The position numbers were made by a program, and so were the translations under genes. From NCBI GenBank assembly GCA_027422505.1, contig JAPQWV010001418.1, forward strand, positions 25,001 through 89,000: DNA of 64,000 nucleotides, in the 5' to 3' direction. The DNA is from Craterostigma plantagineum (Eukaryota; Streptophyta; Magnoliopsida; Lamiales; Linderniaceae). Under the pieces are notes generated by a model. It had not been told where the DNA came from. It made no database searches and saw nothing but the letters and a program-made list of their open reading frames with translations. The first letter of the stretch is position 1; every line of letters starts with the position of its first letter. Of the stretch, positions 43,064 through 55,189 are shown piece after piece.

Positions 43064-45984
43064 CTCAATAGTTATATCAAACAGCCCAAATATTCCTTTT
43101 AAAGTAGGCCCAGCCCAATCGACAACTATGGCTCATTAATTTATTAATTTAGCTTTAATTAAATGAAAACTACAAAGAATCGATGGTTTAGTTCAAACCC
43201 TAATCGAACAAAACAATTATCTTTACTTCTTGCTTCAATTAGCTCTTCTCAGTGGTTCGAGGATTCGAATTCGTCCTTGCTCTTTCTCTTGCTAGATATA
43301 GGTTATGTTCTAGGTATGGACAGTGGAGAATCGATAACTTCACCAACTGTACTTCCGTCAGCTCCATCAAAAAAATAGTACAGAGTCCAGCTCAACCGAT
43401 AGAAAATGTAAGGGCATCTCAACCGTCTGATAATGAAAGAACGGAGCTGGAAGAGCAATCGCCCGCGAAAAGGCCAAACGAAAGGACACATATAAAAGGT
43501 CGCGGGTTTGGGAACATTTTATTGCATACACCGACAAGCAAGGATTGCCGAGAGTCAAATGTAAGTATTGTGATAGAACATATGCTGCTGATATGCTGAT
43601 CCTACAAAAATGGGGACTTTTGGAATGAATAATCACTTGAAAACTTGCAAGAAGCATCCGGATAATGCTCGAGAAAATCATTCGATCCAAAGTTTTTGTC
43701 AAAATGAAACCGGAGAACTACGGGAGATGTCTTCTAGTTGGAAGTTTGATCAAGATGCGATCCGAAAGAGTTTAGCTCGGATGATGATTGTTGATGAATT
43801 ACCTTTTAAGTTCGTAGAAAATGAAGGATTTAGGCACTTCATATCAGTGGCTTGTCCTCAATTCGATGTTCCATCGAGATCTACAATGACAAGAGATTGT
43901 TATAAATTGTACTTCGCGGAAAAAGAGAAGTTGAAGGCTTATCTTCGAACAAGTGGGCAGAGAATCTCTATTACGACAGATACGTGGACTTCCACTCAAA
44001 GACTTAACTATCTATGCTTGACTGGACACTATATGGATGACGACTGGAAATTGCATAAGGTTATTCTTAATTTCATTCCATGCCCAACACATAAAGGTGA
44101 AGAAGTTGGTTTGTTGATTGAGAAATGTTTTCTTGATTGGGGAATCGACAAGATTTTCACTATTACCTTTGATAATGCTTCTTCTAATGACACTACGGTG
44201 AACTATTTGAGAAGAAGGTTTATTAATTGGGGTACTTCTATTTGTGGTGGAAGATTTTTGCATATGCGATGCGTGGCTCATATTGTTAATCTTGTGGTGA
44301 GAGATGGACTAAAAGAAGTAAACAAGTCATTGGAACGTGTTCGTACAATGGTCAGGTATGTGTGCCAATCACCCGCTAGAATCAAGAAGTTCAATGATTT
44401 CATTGTGGAAGAAAAAATCGAAAGCAAGAAATGCTTATGTTTGGATGCTCCCACTAGATGGAACTCGGTCTTTAAGATGCTAGAAACAGCTTTGGTATTT
44501 CAAGGAGTTTTTGATAGGTATAATATTTCCGATTCTGATTTTCGGAATGATTTTATGCCTAACGGAGTTCATGGAAAGGTTGGTCTTCCTGATAAACAAG
44601 ATTGGATAGTCATTGAACGTATGGTGAAAGTGTTGCGACACTTTTATGATTTCACTCTTAGAATTTCTGGGTCTTTGTACGTGACATCCAACACATTTTT
44701 AGATGAACTTAGTGAGATCGATTTGTTGTTGAAAGAATGGGCGAACAGTGATGATGATGTTTTGGTTGACATGGCAAAACGTATGAGGGTGAAATTTGAC
44801 AAATATTGGGGAAACACGGAGAGGTTGAACATGCTGATTTTTGTGGCTGTTTTGCTTGATCCTTGCCATAAATTCAATTATCTTCTATTTGTCCTTAAAA
44901 AAGTATATGGGGTTGGACGGGGGGAGGAGTTGGCGAACTTGCAAAGATTGCGCTTTTTGATATTTTTGAAGATTGTAAGCAAATTCATTCTAATACGCAA
45001 TCTGCGTCCTCACGTTCTTCAAGCGCAACCGCAGAAAAAGTGGCTTCAAAGACTCAATCTGAGGCTGAAAAAAGAGTGCCTAGGGGTTACAGACATGATT
45101 ATCAACAATTGCTAGCACAAAGCGGTGGTTCGGATGAATCAGAGGTAGAAATGTACTTAAATGAACGCATCGAGAAGGACACTTTGGATTTTGATAATAT
45201 TGGATGGTGGAAAGTACATGCTGTGAGATATCCTATTCTACCGAGATTGACTCGTGATGTGCTTGCTATGCCAATTTCCACCGTCGCTTCGGAGTTGGCC
45301 TTTAGCACCGGAGGTCGGGTTATCGACGACTTTAGAGCATCTTTGACTCCCAAAATGGCTCAAACTTTAATTTGTAGCCAAGACTGGCTTCGTAGGAGTC
45401 CAATTAAACCGTTGGAAGAAGAATACGAGGCACTACAAAAAATTGAGCAAGGTACATTTAAATATTTTCGGTTATTATTCAACAAATAATTTTCGTATAA
45501 TATTTTTTACTTAATATTTGTTTTTCTTCACAAGATATCTGTGCAAGTGGGGGTTGAATCCATCGTCATCGGCTTGTGATAATACTGAAGGTTGGAAGTC
45601 GAATTTTGCTAATTTTGGAAGCTCAAATACGGCTGTTTTTTGAAGACTTCAACATGTGTTGGTTTTGATGGCTTAAGTGTATATAGTTTTTTGAAAGCTT
45701 CAAAATCTGTAGCTTCAATGTATATGTTGATGAAATGTTGGCATTTTGCTTAACTCTAATGTATATGTTGCTGGAATGTTGCTATGCTTCAAAATATGTT
45801 ATTTGCTTATTGCATTAGGTAAATTTTCGGTTAACCAAATGGTTAACCGAAAATAACCTGAATTGGTTCGGTAAAACCGAACCGAACCGCTCGGTTTTCG
45901 GTTAACAAAATCAATGAACAGAGTTTTTCGGTTAACCGAATTTTCGGTATGGTTCGGTTCGGTTTAACCGAATGAACATCCCTA
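42896..45984 (+). mobile_element. hAT element with near-full transposase (broken)
   Basis: 3089 bp flanked by a perfect 8-bp duplication TTTCGAAG (42888-42895, 45985-45992). TIRs are TAGGGGTGTTCAAAAGATAG and (reverse-complemented) TAGGGATGTTCATTCGG, with GGTTAACCGAA/CCGAACCG subterminal arrays. The transposase gene spans most of the interior but has several frame breaks. Confidence 0.93.
43316..45489 (+). pseudogene. hAT (RICESLEEPER-like) transposase, frameshifted
   Basis: Starts MDSGESITSPTVLPS. A shift in the A-run near 43371 is followed, in another frame, by the BED finger (RVWEHFIAYTDKQGLPRVKC, KYCDRTYAAD) and, after another shift near 43600, MNNHLKTCKKHP. A long clean stretch then holds DUF-type catalytic segments: SITTDTWTSTQRLNYLCLTG, FTITFDNASSND, MRCVAHIVNLVVRDGL, APTRWNSVFKMLETAL. 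One more shift near 44940 precedes the C-terminal dimerisation domain (WWKVHAVRYPILPRLTRDVL, ISTVASELAFSTGGRV). Lesions cluster in homopolymers, so errors cannot be excluded. Plant domesticated SLEEPER genes look similar, but TIRs and the target duplication show this copy is a transposon. Confidence 0.85.
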
Positions 45985-46132
45985 TTTCGAAGTACATGTT
46001 TGGATGAAATAAAGACCCAAGTACCTACGCCATGCTATGGTTGCGCAAACCCGTGACATGAAATTTTCTCGTTTATTGGCATTTCATTTTTCGAAGGATT
46101 ATTTTTAAAAAATTGCAAATTGCTTTAATGAC

Positions 46133-46373
46133 TTTTTTTTGACAACCCTGGAGTATCCTCACTCAACCAGGTATGGGCTTACGCCGCACATTCCGGGGAT
46201 GAGACTAGATCTTCAGGGGCTAAATAAACACGCCCCAATACCCAACACGGTAGTCATGGGATAAATCCCATGGGTACTACTTAAGAATTTGGAGGAGGTG
46301 GGATTCGATCCCATGACCTGAGCCCCCAAGTTCTTAAGGCCTCCTCCTTAGCCACTAGACCAAGTGCTCATTG
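46133..46373 (-). mobile_element. tRNA-derived SINE (minus)
   Basis: On the minus strand: A box TGGTCTAGTGGCTAAG, B box GGATCGAATCCC, a unique body, and a short poly(A). Flanking GCAAATTGCTTTAATGAC (46115-46132) and GCAAATTGCTTAATGAC (46374-46390) form a 17-18-bp target duplication differing by one base. It is a different family from the SINE at 32.1 kb. Confidence 0.85.
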
Positions 46374-46390
46374 GCAAATTGCTTAATGAC

Positions 46391-47170
46391 TTCATCTTTA
46401 ATTAATAGGCATGTGCTATGTGGGCTTTCATTAGGAACATAATCAAATCCCAATTTATTGACCTCTTTTAGAAGTTACTCACTCTGTTTTTAAATAAAAA
46501 TAGTCTTTTTTTTTTGTTTTGAAAAGAATTCGTTTTACTTTTCCAATAAAAAATATTAAATATTTCCAATTGTACCCTTCCTCTAAATATAGGCAAAAAT
46601 AAAAAAACTATTAGAGCATCCTTGTGTATGCGGCATTCCCCTTTGGGAGCCCCACCTACCGAAGGTACGCGACTCGGGGCGAATCGGATTAGTCGGGGCA
46701 ACCCCAAACCGGTCGGGTAAAAAAACTATATGAGCATCTCCAAGCAACGCTATCTAAGGCGTTCGGGGCACTGTTCACCCGCTATCTCAATTTCTTTTTT
46801 TTTTCCGGTTTTTTCTTTCGATTTTCTGTTACATAGGAGACGAGAAATGGGGGGAATGGAACCGTTGAAGCCAGGAAGACGACGATGACGAGGAGAGAGA
46901 ACGTGATTTAACCTTTTTTTTTCCAGTAAAAGGTGTATTTATTTTAACTATATGAATATTAATTTTTTTCTGTTTCCAATTAAACTTTTAAGTTAATTAC
47001 CTTCATAAAAGTTCTAATTTTGACCATAAAATTATAACATTCGGAATTTAATAACTAAATTATGACCCAACTATTTATGATTTATTATTTTACATATAAA
47101 CTAACGTAAAAGGAAACTCATTAAGAATATTATATTGTATAGAGGAAAACACATAAATGATGGTTGGAGT
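46391..47170. other. AT-rich spacer with MITE ends
   Basis: No gene. GAGCATCC and GAGCATCTCCAAGCAACG near 46613 and 46733 look like Tourist-type MITE termini without a full partner. Confidence 0.35.
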
Positions 47171-47555
47171 TTGTTAGAGCATCTCCACCCAATACTCATT
47201 TTACAACCAAAAATAGAAAAAGTACTCCAATGGATACCTAAAAGCTTACCCAAAATGAGTTTAAAGTATTTTGTCTCACCTCTTTACCCATATTTGCGTC
47301 CATACTGTTCATCTACTTATAAGTTTTAAAGTCTTACAAACTAACCCCTGTAAAGTTATAAATTACTTTTACTATTTATTATATATTTATTTCATCAACA
47401 GTAATTCAACTATTTATTTTGTTTTTTCATTGACGTAACAAACAATGAACATGCAATCATTAATTACACACAACTACCGTAATAAACAACCGAACTATTC
47501 ATGGATACACAAACCCTAAATCAAACCAAACCATTCCTAGACAATCAAGTGTACC

Positions 47556-50500
47556 CAGTGACGGAACCACAGGGGGGTCAGAGGGGTCGGCCGACCCCCC
47601 GGCGGTCGGCGTCAGAAGGGTATATATGGTATAGGGTGGAGCTCCATGGCGTTGCTGCGTGAGGACTGAGGTTGAAGAAGATGACTATACCTAATTTTTG
47701 GGAAATTTTTCTAATTGGACTTGTATATATATGGGCCAACTTTTCAATAATAAAATTAATTTTGGGCTTACTTGACTTTGGGCTCAATTTCCTTAATAAT
47801 AGTAAAAGAAGAATATAGATGAAAAGTGGAAAACCATCAATTGGGAGAGACGACGAATTGCGATTTGCGATTTGCGATTGTAGACTCAGTGTCCTGGTTG
47901 AGTGGTTGCAGTGCAGACACACCACGCACATGGCATCCAAGTATTCTCCTTTCCTCCCTTTTTTTTAAAGAAAAACTTATGTGCTAAAGAAATTAATTTA
48001 TTCATTATCATGATTTATTATTTTATTTTACAGGAATGTTTCGATTGAAAATTTTTTTCAGAAGAAATCTAAACAAAGCATCGATTCACTGTCGCATGAT
48101 GTGAATACAAGTGAAATCCGTTACAAAAGGGGACGAGAAGAAATCGAATTATGTGAAGATGAAATTGTTGGTGATCCTGCGTTACGTAAGCCAATTAACG
48201 AATATTCTGTTAATATTCGAGAGGAAGTAAGGAGAAGATATTTAGCCAAAGGTCCTTGTCAACCAAGAGGTACAAATTTTCCTCGAACAGATATTAGTGG
48301 GTGCATGAGAAAATTTCAGGAAGCATGGTATAATCAATTTTGTTGGCTTGAATATAGTGCTTCGAAAGATGCTGCATATTGTTTATGGTGTTATTTGTTT
48401 CCAACTAGTGGTAGTAAAAAGGGGGATGACATATTTACAGAGCATGGTTTCAGAAATTGGAAAAAGGCATTAGAGAAGTTTCGCGATCATGAAGGAACTA
48501 ATGACAGTAAACACAATCATGCTAGAGTTCAGTTGGAGTCATTCAACAATCGAAGGAACAATTTGGATTATATGTTGTCTCGACAAAATAAACAAAGCGA
48601 AATCGATTATCGTATTCGATTAACAGTTGTAGTTGATGTGATTCGATTTCTTGTAAATCAAGGGTTGGCTTTTCGTGGAAATGACGAGTCTGCAAGTTCA
48701 AAGAATCGAGGTAATTTTCTTGAACTTATCAAATGGTATTCTGAGCGTAATGAGGAAGTTAATAGGGTGATGAAATGCAATGTTCCTGGAAATCATCAGT
48801 TGACATCTCCTAAGGTTCAAAAGGAAATTGTTAATGCTTGCGCTACGGAGGTAAGAAATATAATCGTGAATGAGATGAGAGAAAAGTTCTTTTCTCTTTT
48901 GATTGACGAGGCTCGTGATAGTTCTATAAAGGAACAAATGTCAATAGTTTTGAGGTATGTGAATGATCAAGGAGAAGTGATCGAACGCTTTCTTGCAGTG
49001 GTGCATGTTAGTGATACTTGCGCATCATCTTTGAAAAGTGCTATAGAGAATTTATTTGCAAAACTTGGACTAACAATGTTCAAACTACGAGGCCAAGGCT
49101 ATGATGGGGCATCCAACATGCGCGGTGAGCTCAACGGTCTGAAGAAAAAGATTTTAGATGAACACAGGTGTGCATTTTATATTCATTGCTTTGCTCATCA
49201 ACTACAGTTAGTAGTTGTCGCTACATCAACAGAAAATGCAAGCGTGAGAAACTTTTTTGATTATCTAGGTATGATTGTCAACATTACTGGAGCTTCATGT
49301 AAAAGAAAAGATGCTATTAGGCAAAAACAATATGATGAGTATGTTAGACGTGTGGAGATTGGTGAAATTTCGACAGGAAAGGGCAAAAATCAGGAAGTAA
49401 GTTTAGCGCGGTCGTGTGATACTCGTTGGGGTTCTCATTTTAAGACAATACATAGACTGTTAGAGTTATGGAATCCTCTGAGGGAAGTACTTATTGCTTT
49501 ATCTAGGGATGGCACTGATTCTAAAAGCCGGGGAACAGCTTTGAGTTTGGCAGATAAAATGGAAACATTTGAATTTGCATTTATTGCTCATTTAATGCTC
49601 AATTTATTGGGAAGAACACATGACCTTTCACAAGCCCTGCAGTTGAAGAATCAAAATATAGGTAATGCTGTGCAAATGATTCAAGATGTGAAGGATGATT
49701 TGAAGAAGTATAGAGATATTGGGTTTGACTCGTTATTGAGGGAGGTCATTACTTTTTGTTCCAAAAATGAGATCCATGTACCGGATATGGAAAATGTAAT
49801 TCCAGGGCGAGTTCGGAGGACAGTTGATAATGAAGCACAAACATATCTTCATCGTTTTCGCGTTGATATTTTTTATCAGGTAAATTTTTGCTTTATTATT
49901 TCAATATTTTCGTTATCAGTATTTATAATTATTTTATAATAACTTCGTCATGTGATCTTAGGTTGTTGATCAGCTTTTCAATGAGATGGACGCTCGTTTT
50001 ACTAAAGCTAACACAGACTTATTGTTATGCATTTCATCCCTTGATCCTAGAGATTCATTTCGAAATTTTGATCGTGAAAGGTTACTACAACTTGGCAAGC
50101 TATATTCAGAAGATTTTACGGACATTGATTTATGTCGTTTAGGAATACAGTTGGATCGGTATATTTTGAATGTGAAGGGGAATGAAGCTTTTAGTGAACT
50201 TCAGGATATTGGAGAACTTGGAAAGAAGATGGTTGAAATGGGGTATCACACTATCTATGATCTGATATACCGACTTCTAGAATTGGCTTTGGTCTTGCCG
50301 GTTGCAACAGCTACTGTCGAAAGATCATTTTCTGCGATGAAAATTATCAAGCATGATTTACGTAATAAGATGGGTGATGACTTCCTCTCAGATTTGTTGG
50401 TGTGTTACATCGAAAAAGAAACATTTGCAACTGTTGGAAATGAACAGTTTTGCGAAGATTTCAGAATATGGGACCGCGAAGACTTCTTTTACCGAAGAAT

Positions 50501-50627
50501 ACTTTTAACAGTGTAGTTTAACCTTTCTTTATCGATAAATGTATGGTCGTGACATCAAAATTTTTTTATTGTTCTTTATTATAATTATTTTCGACCCCCC
50601 ACGCCATAAATCCTGGTTCCGTCACTG
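47556..50627 (+). mobile_element. Autonomous-looking hAT transposon
   Basis: 3072 bp flanked by a perfect 8-bp duplication AGTGTACC (47548-47555, 50628-50635). TIRs CAGTGACGGAACCACAGG and (reverse-complemented) CAGTGACGGAACCAGGAT share the first 14 bases. GGGGGGTCGA-type sequence lies near both ends. The interior is one uninterrupted three-exon transposase gene. It is inserted in a Tourist-like MITE. Confidence 0.95.
47930..50516 (+). CDS. hAT transposase (zinc finger MYM-type/TTF-like, DUF4371), complete
   Basis: Cut-and-paste transposase of the plant ZMYM1-like hAT lineage. Exons 47930-47940 (MASK), 48034-49879 and 49962-50516 join in phase over two GT-AG introns to 803 aa with no stop or shift. 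Order: NVSIENFFQKK leader; TTF-type finger region (FQEAWYNQFCWLEYS, AAYCLWCYLF) around residues 90-125; DUF4371 with the first acidic residue in LIDEARDSS (about 292-300); GQGYDGASNMRG (about 357-368); FAHQLQLVVVA; CDTRWGSHFKTI; and the C-terminal dimerisation domain VLPVATATVERSFSAMKIIK (about 725-775), whose Glu completes the usual DDE set. An 11-nt first exon is unusual, but the resulting start matches the family. Probably functional if expressed. Confidence 0.9.
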
Positions 50628-51045
50628 AGTGTACCCTCGTTCGTCATTCCACAGCAAGAAATAATAAAAGTAAAGATGACGACGGCAACACAAACTCCTT
50701 TCAAGCAATCAAACTCCTCGCAATAAATATAACATTATTATACTAATAATTATGAATTTAAAATAATATCCTTGTTAATTTTTTTTGGTATAGTTGTTGT
50801 CTAATTTGTAAAGTTGTAAAATGCATGGGTAATATTGAAAAGTTGTAAAATTTGTTGTGGAAAAGAATATTATGAGAATATTCTTTTGAGTTTGAAAATG
50901 GGTTTAATGGTTGGAGAAGAATTATTGTTTGATGTGACATTTACTGTATTTTGGGTTTGAGAATAGGTTTTCAGTTGGAGATGGCCTAAACATTTAACGA
51001 CAAGTGAAAGGTAATATTACCGTGTGGGAAAATTTAGAACTCATT

Positions 51046-51817
51046 CCCCCTTCTCTCTAAACCAAACCCTAAAACCTCCCAGCCGTCACCTCTCCCCCTC
51101 CTCCCCTTCCTCCCCTCCTCCATTAATGGAGGCAGGGGAAACATGGAGGTAGGTAGCTATTTTCTTTTGTTTTGTTTACTTTGTTTTTCTTAAATAGAAA
51201 AAAAAGCCTTCCCCAACGCGGCCACCACCACGCCTCTACCGCCTCTGCTCCACCTCCGCTCACCCTCATCTCCGCCGCCGCTCCTCCGTTTTCACCCGGC
51301 CGCGACCACTCCAACGCTGGTTCGTCAAGGGCAGCGGCCGTCCAGCCCCGTCGCCCGCCGCCCAGCCCAGCCGCCCAGCCCCGCCGCCCGCTGCCCAGCC
51401 CGCCTGCCGCCTGCCGCCTGCCGCCCGCCCTCGCCGCTGCCTCGAGTTTCCCCTGTGTGGGACCTTGTCTCTCTCGATCCTCGGGTCAGGGAGCCTTTTC
51501 TCCTTTGTGGAGTCCCAGTCCGATGAAAATAAACTCAGAGTTGAAGAGCAAGTTAAAGTGAAGAATATCGTAGATTTAGCCTAATCGCTTTTTCTATTAT
51601 AGGTTCTTTAGTTTTGGTCGTAGATAATGGTGTTTTGTTTTCTGTCGGTTTTCTGTCCCTTGTGGACCATTTTCTCCCAAAACTGGGAGTGTTTGTTTCC
51701 CCATATGGGATTGTTTCCATTGTGAGCCTTTGTTCTCCCGGTTGTACCGGTGAGACCTCTTGGACTATTTAGCCTTGTATCTTTGTCATTAATGCAAACT
51801 ATCGTTTTGAGAAAAAA
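51046..51817 (+). mobile_element. Hairpin-rich poly(A) retroposon, copy 3
   Basis: About 772 bp between AAAATTTAGAACTCATT at 51029-51045 and the same 17 bp at 51818-51834, with a poly(A) before the second copy. This is target-primed reverse transcription as used by LINEs and SINEs. It keeps the 5' hairpin (51112-51138), a CCGCC-rich block, and 3' hairpins CTCCCAAAACTGGGAG (51674-51689) and CCCCATATGGGA (51699-51710). Confidence 0.85.
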
Positions 51818-52129
51818 AAAATTTAGAACTCATTAATCATTTATTTTAAGATGGTTGGTTGTTGGCTATAGTAAATGTAGCAAAATACAAGTGTCGAGTC
51901 TAATGTAGCATAGCAAATACAAGCGTTACTTTGATTTTTCTCTCGATAATGATTTTAAAAATCACACACACGAAAAGCCCATAAGCCCAATAAGCTGAGA
52001 GAGTTCGAAGGCCCATGAGCCCAATAAAAGCCCATAAACTCAGTCGTCATCTTCCTTGTGGCTAAAATCTGAAAAACCTCCGAGGCTCAGTCAAGAATCA
52101 TCATCATCGCCCTCACTCATCAGCTCACC

Positions 52130-52838
52130 ATGTTAGCTTCACTCAACATCAAACCACCCCCAACGAAAATATTGTCTTCTCGCGAAATCTCTCTAAGGAA
52201 TCTCCGCGACAACCGTTCGTTTTCGCTCGCTCCTCCTTCTTCAGCGATGCCTCTGAACAGAGGCAGATACACCCACAATTTTAACATTTATGGTCTGTTG
52301 AGGAACGGATTCTCGCTCAAGCCTCGCGTGCTTGTCCTGAAAGCGCAAGGCGAGGGTGTTCTGGGAAGCAAACGGATTATAAGAGCAGCGAAGGGGACGA
52401 CGAAATTGAGACGCGCGGTGAAAGCACCATGCCCGAGAGGTTCAGATACTTGTCCAAGGAAGGGACCGATAAGCCCATTAGGTGGCCTTTGCTCATAGTC
52501 ATAGGTATGCACACACCACTTGTCCTTTTCTCTATCAATGGTGGTTAATTAGCACCTATGTTATATGATCCATGTGTCGTTGTAGAGCTGAGAAATGCTA
52601 TCTAGGTCAAACATCATATCCTCGGATTAGGTTCTGCAGAAATTCGTTGAAATTAGTTGAATAGTGCTTGCTTCAATGGCGTCTACTTGACAAAAAAAAT
52701 GCAAAAGCTATAGAAATATGCGTTAAGCCCTCATGGCGATTTCTTATCATCGAAACGATAATTGAAGTTATGAAATAACTAAAGCAACAAAAGGATTTGC
52801 AGTTCATATTTTGCTGAGTACTTTGCTGACGTAGTTCA

Positions 52839-52870
<32 letters not shown>

Positions 52871-53671
52871 ATTTTCTAGATGCCATCTTCTTTAAGATTC
52901 AAGAAAAAAAACACCTCCATAAACTGGTAACTTCTGTTTCTCCAATCCATTGCAGTACTGGCATTTATGCTCTACGCATGGAGGACCGTAATATGAGAGC
53001 TTTCAAACTGGAGAAAAGCAATCTCATCCATCTTCAAATTCTTCCTGTACATCACCAAGCTCCTCCTAGCCCTCATCTTCCACTTCATCGGCAGCCCACT
53101 CACATCCCTAATCCAAGCAATCGAAACATCACTCTACACAATCAGAGCCTTCTACTCGAGCATAATCGCATACGCACCCATCAAAGAACTAACCCTAATC
53201 ATCATCCTCACATCCACCGTCCTCTCCATATCGGAAGCAGCCATCCCAGGCTCAGTCAATGGTCAGCCCTACCTCCTTACTTTGGCTGGCCTGATAGGGT
53301 TCTTAGCTGTAAGAAGCTACATTTCAGAGCTATTCTTTTGGGCTTTGCTCGTAGGCTTGTTCTGCTATTCGAGGTTCGTGAAGAAGAGGGATTACGTTTC
53401 GTCTGCTTTGCCCATGGCTGCTGTCTTGGCTGGGGTCGGCGAGCCATGGGTTCGAGCCATTGCGATGGTTAGTTTTGGAGCTTTGGCTGTTTTGGCTTAT
53501 CGTGGGTCTGCTGATAAGAGCCGTTTGGGTGAGTCGGAGGTAACCGAGGGCTCGGGCGATGGTGCGATAGAAAGGGTTCCCATCCCTTTGCTTTGCGCTG
53601 GGTTGGCTATTGGGGTTAGGGTTGCGGCCAAGTGGGCTGGTTATAGGCATTTGACTTGGATGATTGTTTGA
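52130..53671 (+). pseudogene. Chloroplast-targeted multi-span membrane protein gene with two lesions
   Basis: Exon 1 (52130-52504) begins with a Ser/Arg-rich leader of transit-peptide type (MLASLNIKPPPTK). Its second half reads in a shifted frame as ERFRYLSKEGPDKPIRWPLL. Exon 2 (52956-53671) joins in phase and encodes several hydrophobic helices (SSIFKFFLYITKLLLALIFH, LTLIIILTSTVLSISEAAIP, YLLTLAGLIGFLAVRSYISE) ending AAKWAGYRHLTWMIV. I think it belongs to the family annotated as embryo defective 1303 (chloroplast development), but I am unsure. A one-base shift is needed near 52355-52365 and a TGA stop sits at 52994-52996. Either a pseudogene or a good gene with base errors; the rest is unusually well kept. 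Confidence 0.6.
52840..52870. repeat. (C)31 homopolymer
   Basis: Thirty-one consecutive C in the intron of the chloroplast membrane-protein gene. Such runs are length-unstable and hard to assemble. Confidence 0.95.
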
Positions 53672-54220
53672 TTCATATGGAGGGATTATCTTTGAATGTA
53701 ATCTTTTCTATTTTATTAAGTGTGGGGATTGGGTATAAACTGTTCTGTTAATTTCAAAAGAAAATTAATAATTAAATTTAGAGTTGCCCGCTATATTTTA
53801 ATTACTACTAGTAATTAAAAGATATAAATATGAAATTTTATTTTAATTTAAAATAGTTATTGAAATTATAATTTAAAAGTAGATGAATAAACTAAAAATA
53901 GTGATAAACTAAAAATAGTAATTAGAAGATAGTGGACGATATTTTAAATTTAATTATTAATTTTTATGTGTAATTGACAGACCAATGGATAGTTTATACT
54001 CAGCCTTCACGCTTAATAGAATAGAATAAATTTTTAGTTAATTCATATACCTTTAATTGTATCATTTAAATATACATAATGAATTTAAATTACCTACTTT
54101 AAATTTAAATAAATTTAATGTTATATATTAATGTATAATAACACACTCATCTGAGTGTGCAAGAATATCATTTCATACTAGGCTAATTGGTTAATTTAAT
54201 ACTAGTGTTTTAAATATCAT
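53672..54220. other. AT-rich intergenic DNA
   Basis: 3' flank of the membrane-protein gene. No coding or RNA signal seen. Confidence 0.35.
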
Positions 54221-54606
54221 ATAATCGGTTGGAGATGGCCTTAGTACTATTCATATTGTACATATAGAGGAGTTGTACTATATCAACTCTATAAATAGAG
54301 AAATGGTTGGAGATGACCTTAAATAGATGAAACGACTAATATCCATTCATTTCTTAATAGGTGTAAGAGCATTTCCAACACCACGCTAATTCATATTGTA
54401 CATATAGAGGAGTTGTAAATATATTAAATAATGTATAATCGGTTGGAGATGGCCTTAGTACTATTCATATTGTACATATAGAGGAGTTGTACTATATCAA
54501 CTCTATAAATAGAGAAATGGTTGGAGATGACCTTAAATAGATGAAACGACTAATATCCATTCATTTCTTAATAGGTGTAAGAGCATTTCCAACACCACGC
54601 TAATTC
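54221..54606. repeat. Direct duplication of a 172-bp MITE-derived segment
   Basis: 54221-54392 and 54435-54606 appear identical by eye, separated by 42 bp. The unit contains CGGTTGGAGATGGCC, a small palindrome around TATATCAACTCTATA, and GAGCATTTCCAACACC, all MITE-end motifs. Identity implies a recent duplication. Confidence 0.85.
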
Positions 54607-55189
54607 TGGCGTTTTCCTCCATGAATAGCGTTGGGAGGTCTCCAATCGAGCGCCAAACGCTCCTCTATTTCCAGCGGACAGTGCACCGCTACCTATTGCG
54701 GGCACTGTTCACCTGCTATTCCATTTTTTTTTCTCTTTAAGTTCTGACAATAATTTTGGTTTAGAAAAACTATTGGAAGAATTGGCGACGAAGAGGTCGA
54801 TTGGCAAAAAGAAATTACAGGCTGTGGTGAAGATGAAGAGGACGATGATAAGAGAGAGAATGTTTTATGTTTTCTTTTCTGTTTTTAATTTAACTGTTTT
54901 ATTTTCTTTTTAATATTCAATAAGATTTATGATTTGAACTTGAACTGGCGTGACTTAAATTAGCCATATACTTTAATTTGATGGTAAAAACAAATTATTT
55001 TCAATAAATTTAATATATTTACTTAATATATTATTTATTTGTTTTTTCCAAGTATGAATTTCAAGTTTTTTATTTATCTCATTAGACAATTAATAATTTT
55101 ATTTTAGGTTTTCCTAAGTATCAATTTCAATTAATACTTGTAAAAATTTCAGAAGAAATTAAGGGATTATGTATATATATATATATATA
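54607..55189. other. AT-rich MITE-like DNA
   Basis: No gene. The left portion (to about 54900) resembles the spacer near 46.73-46.92 kb: a GGCACTGTTCACC motif, then a short purine-rich stretch with GACGATGA and AGAGAGAA. Both are probably copies of one MITE family. Confidence 0.4.

Larger units (their letters stand above)
47174..50994. mobile_element. Tourist-like MITE split by hAT
   Basis: GAGCATCTCCACCCAATAC at left and GTTGGAGATGGCC at right are inverted ends. Outside the hAT at 47556-50627 about 0.75 kb of non-coding AT-rich DNA remains. Flanks TTA and TAA do not settle the duplication. Confidence 0.4.
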
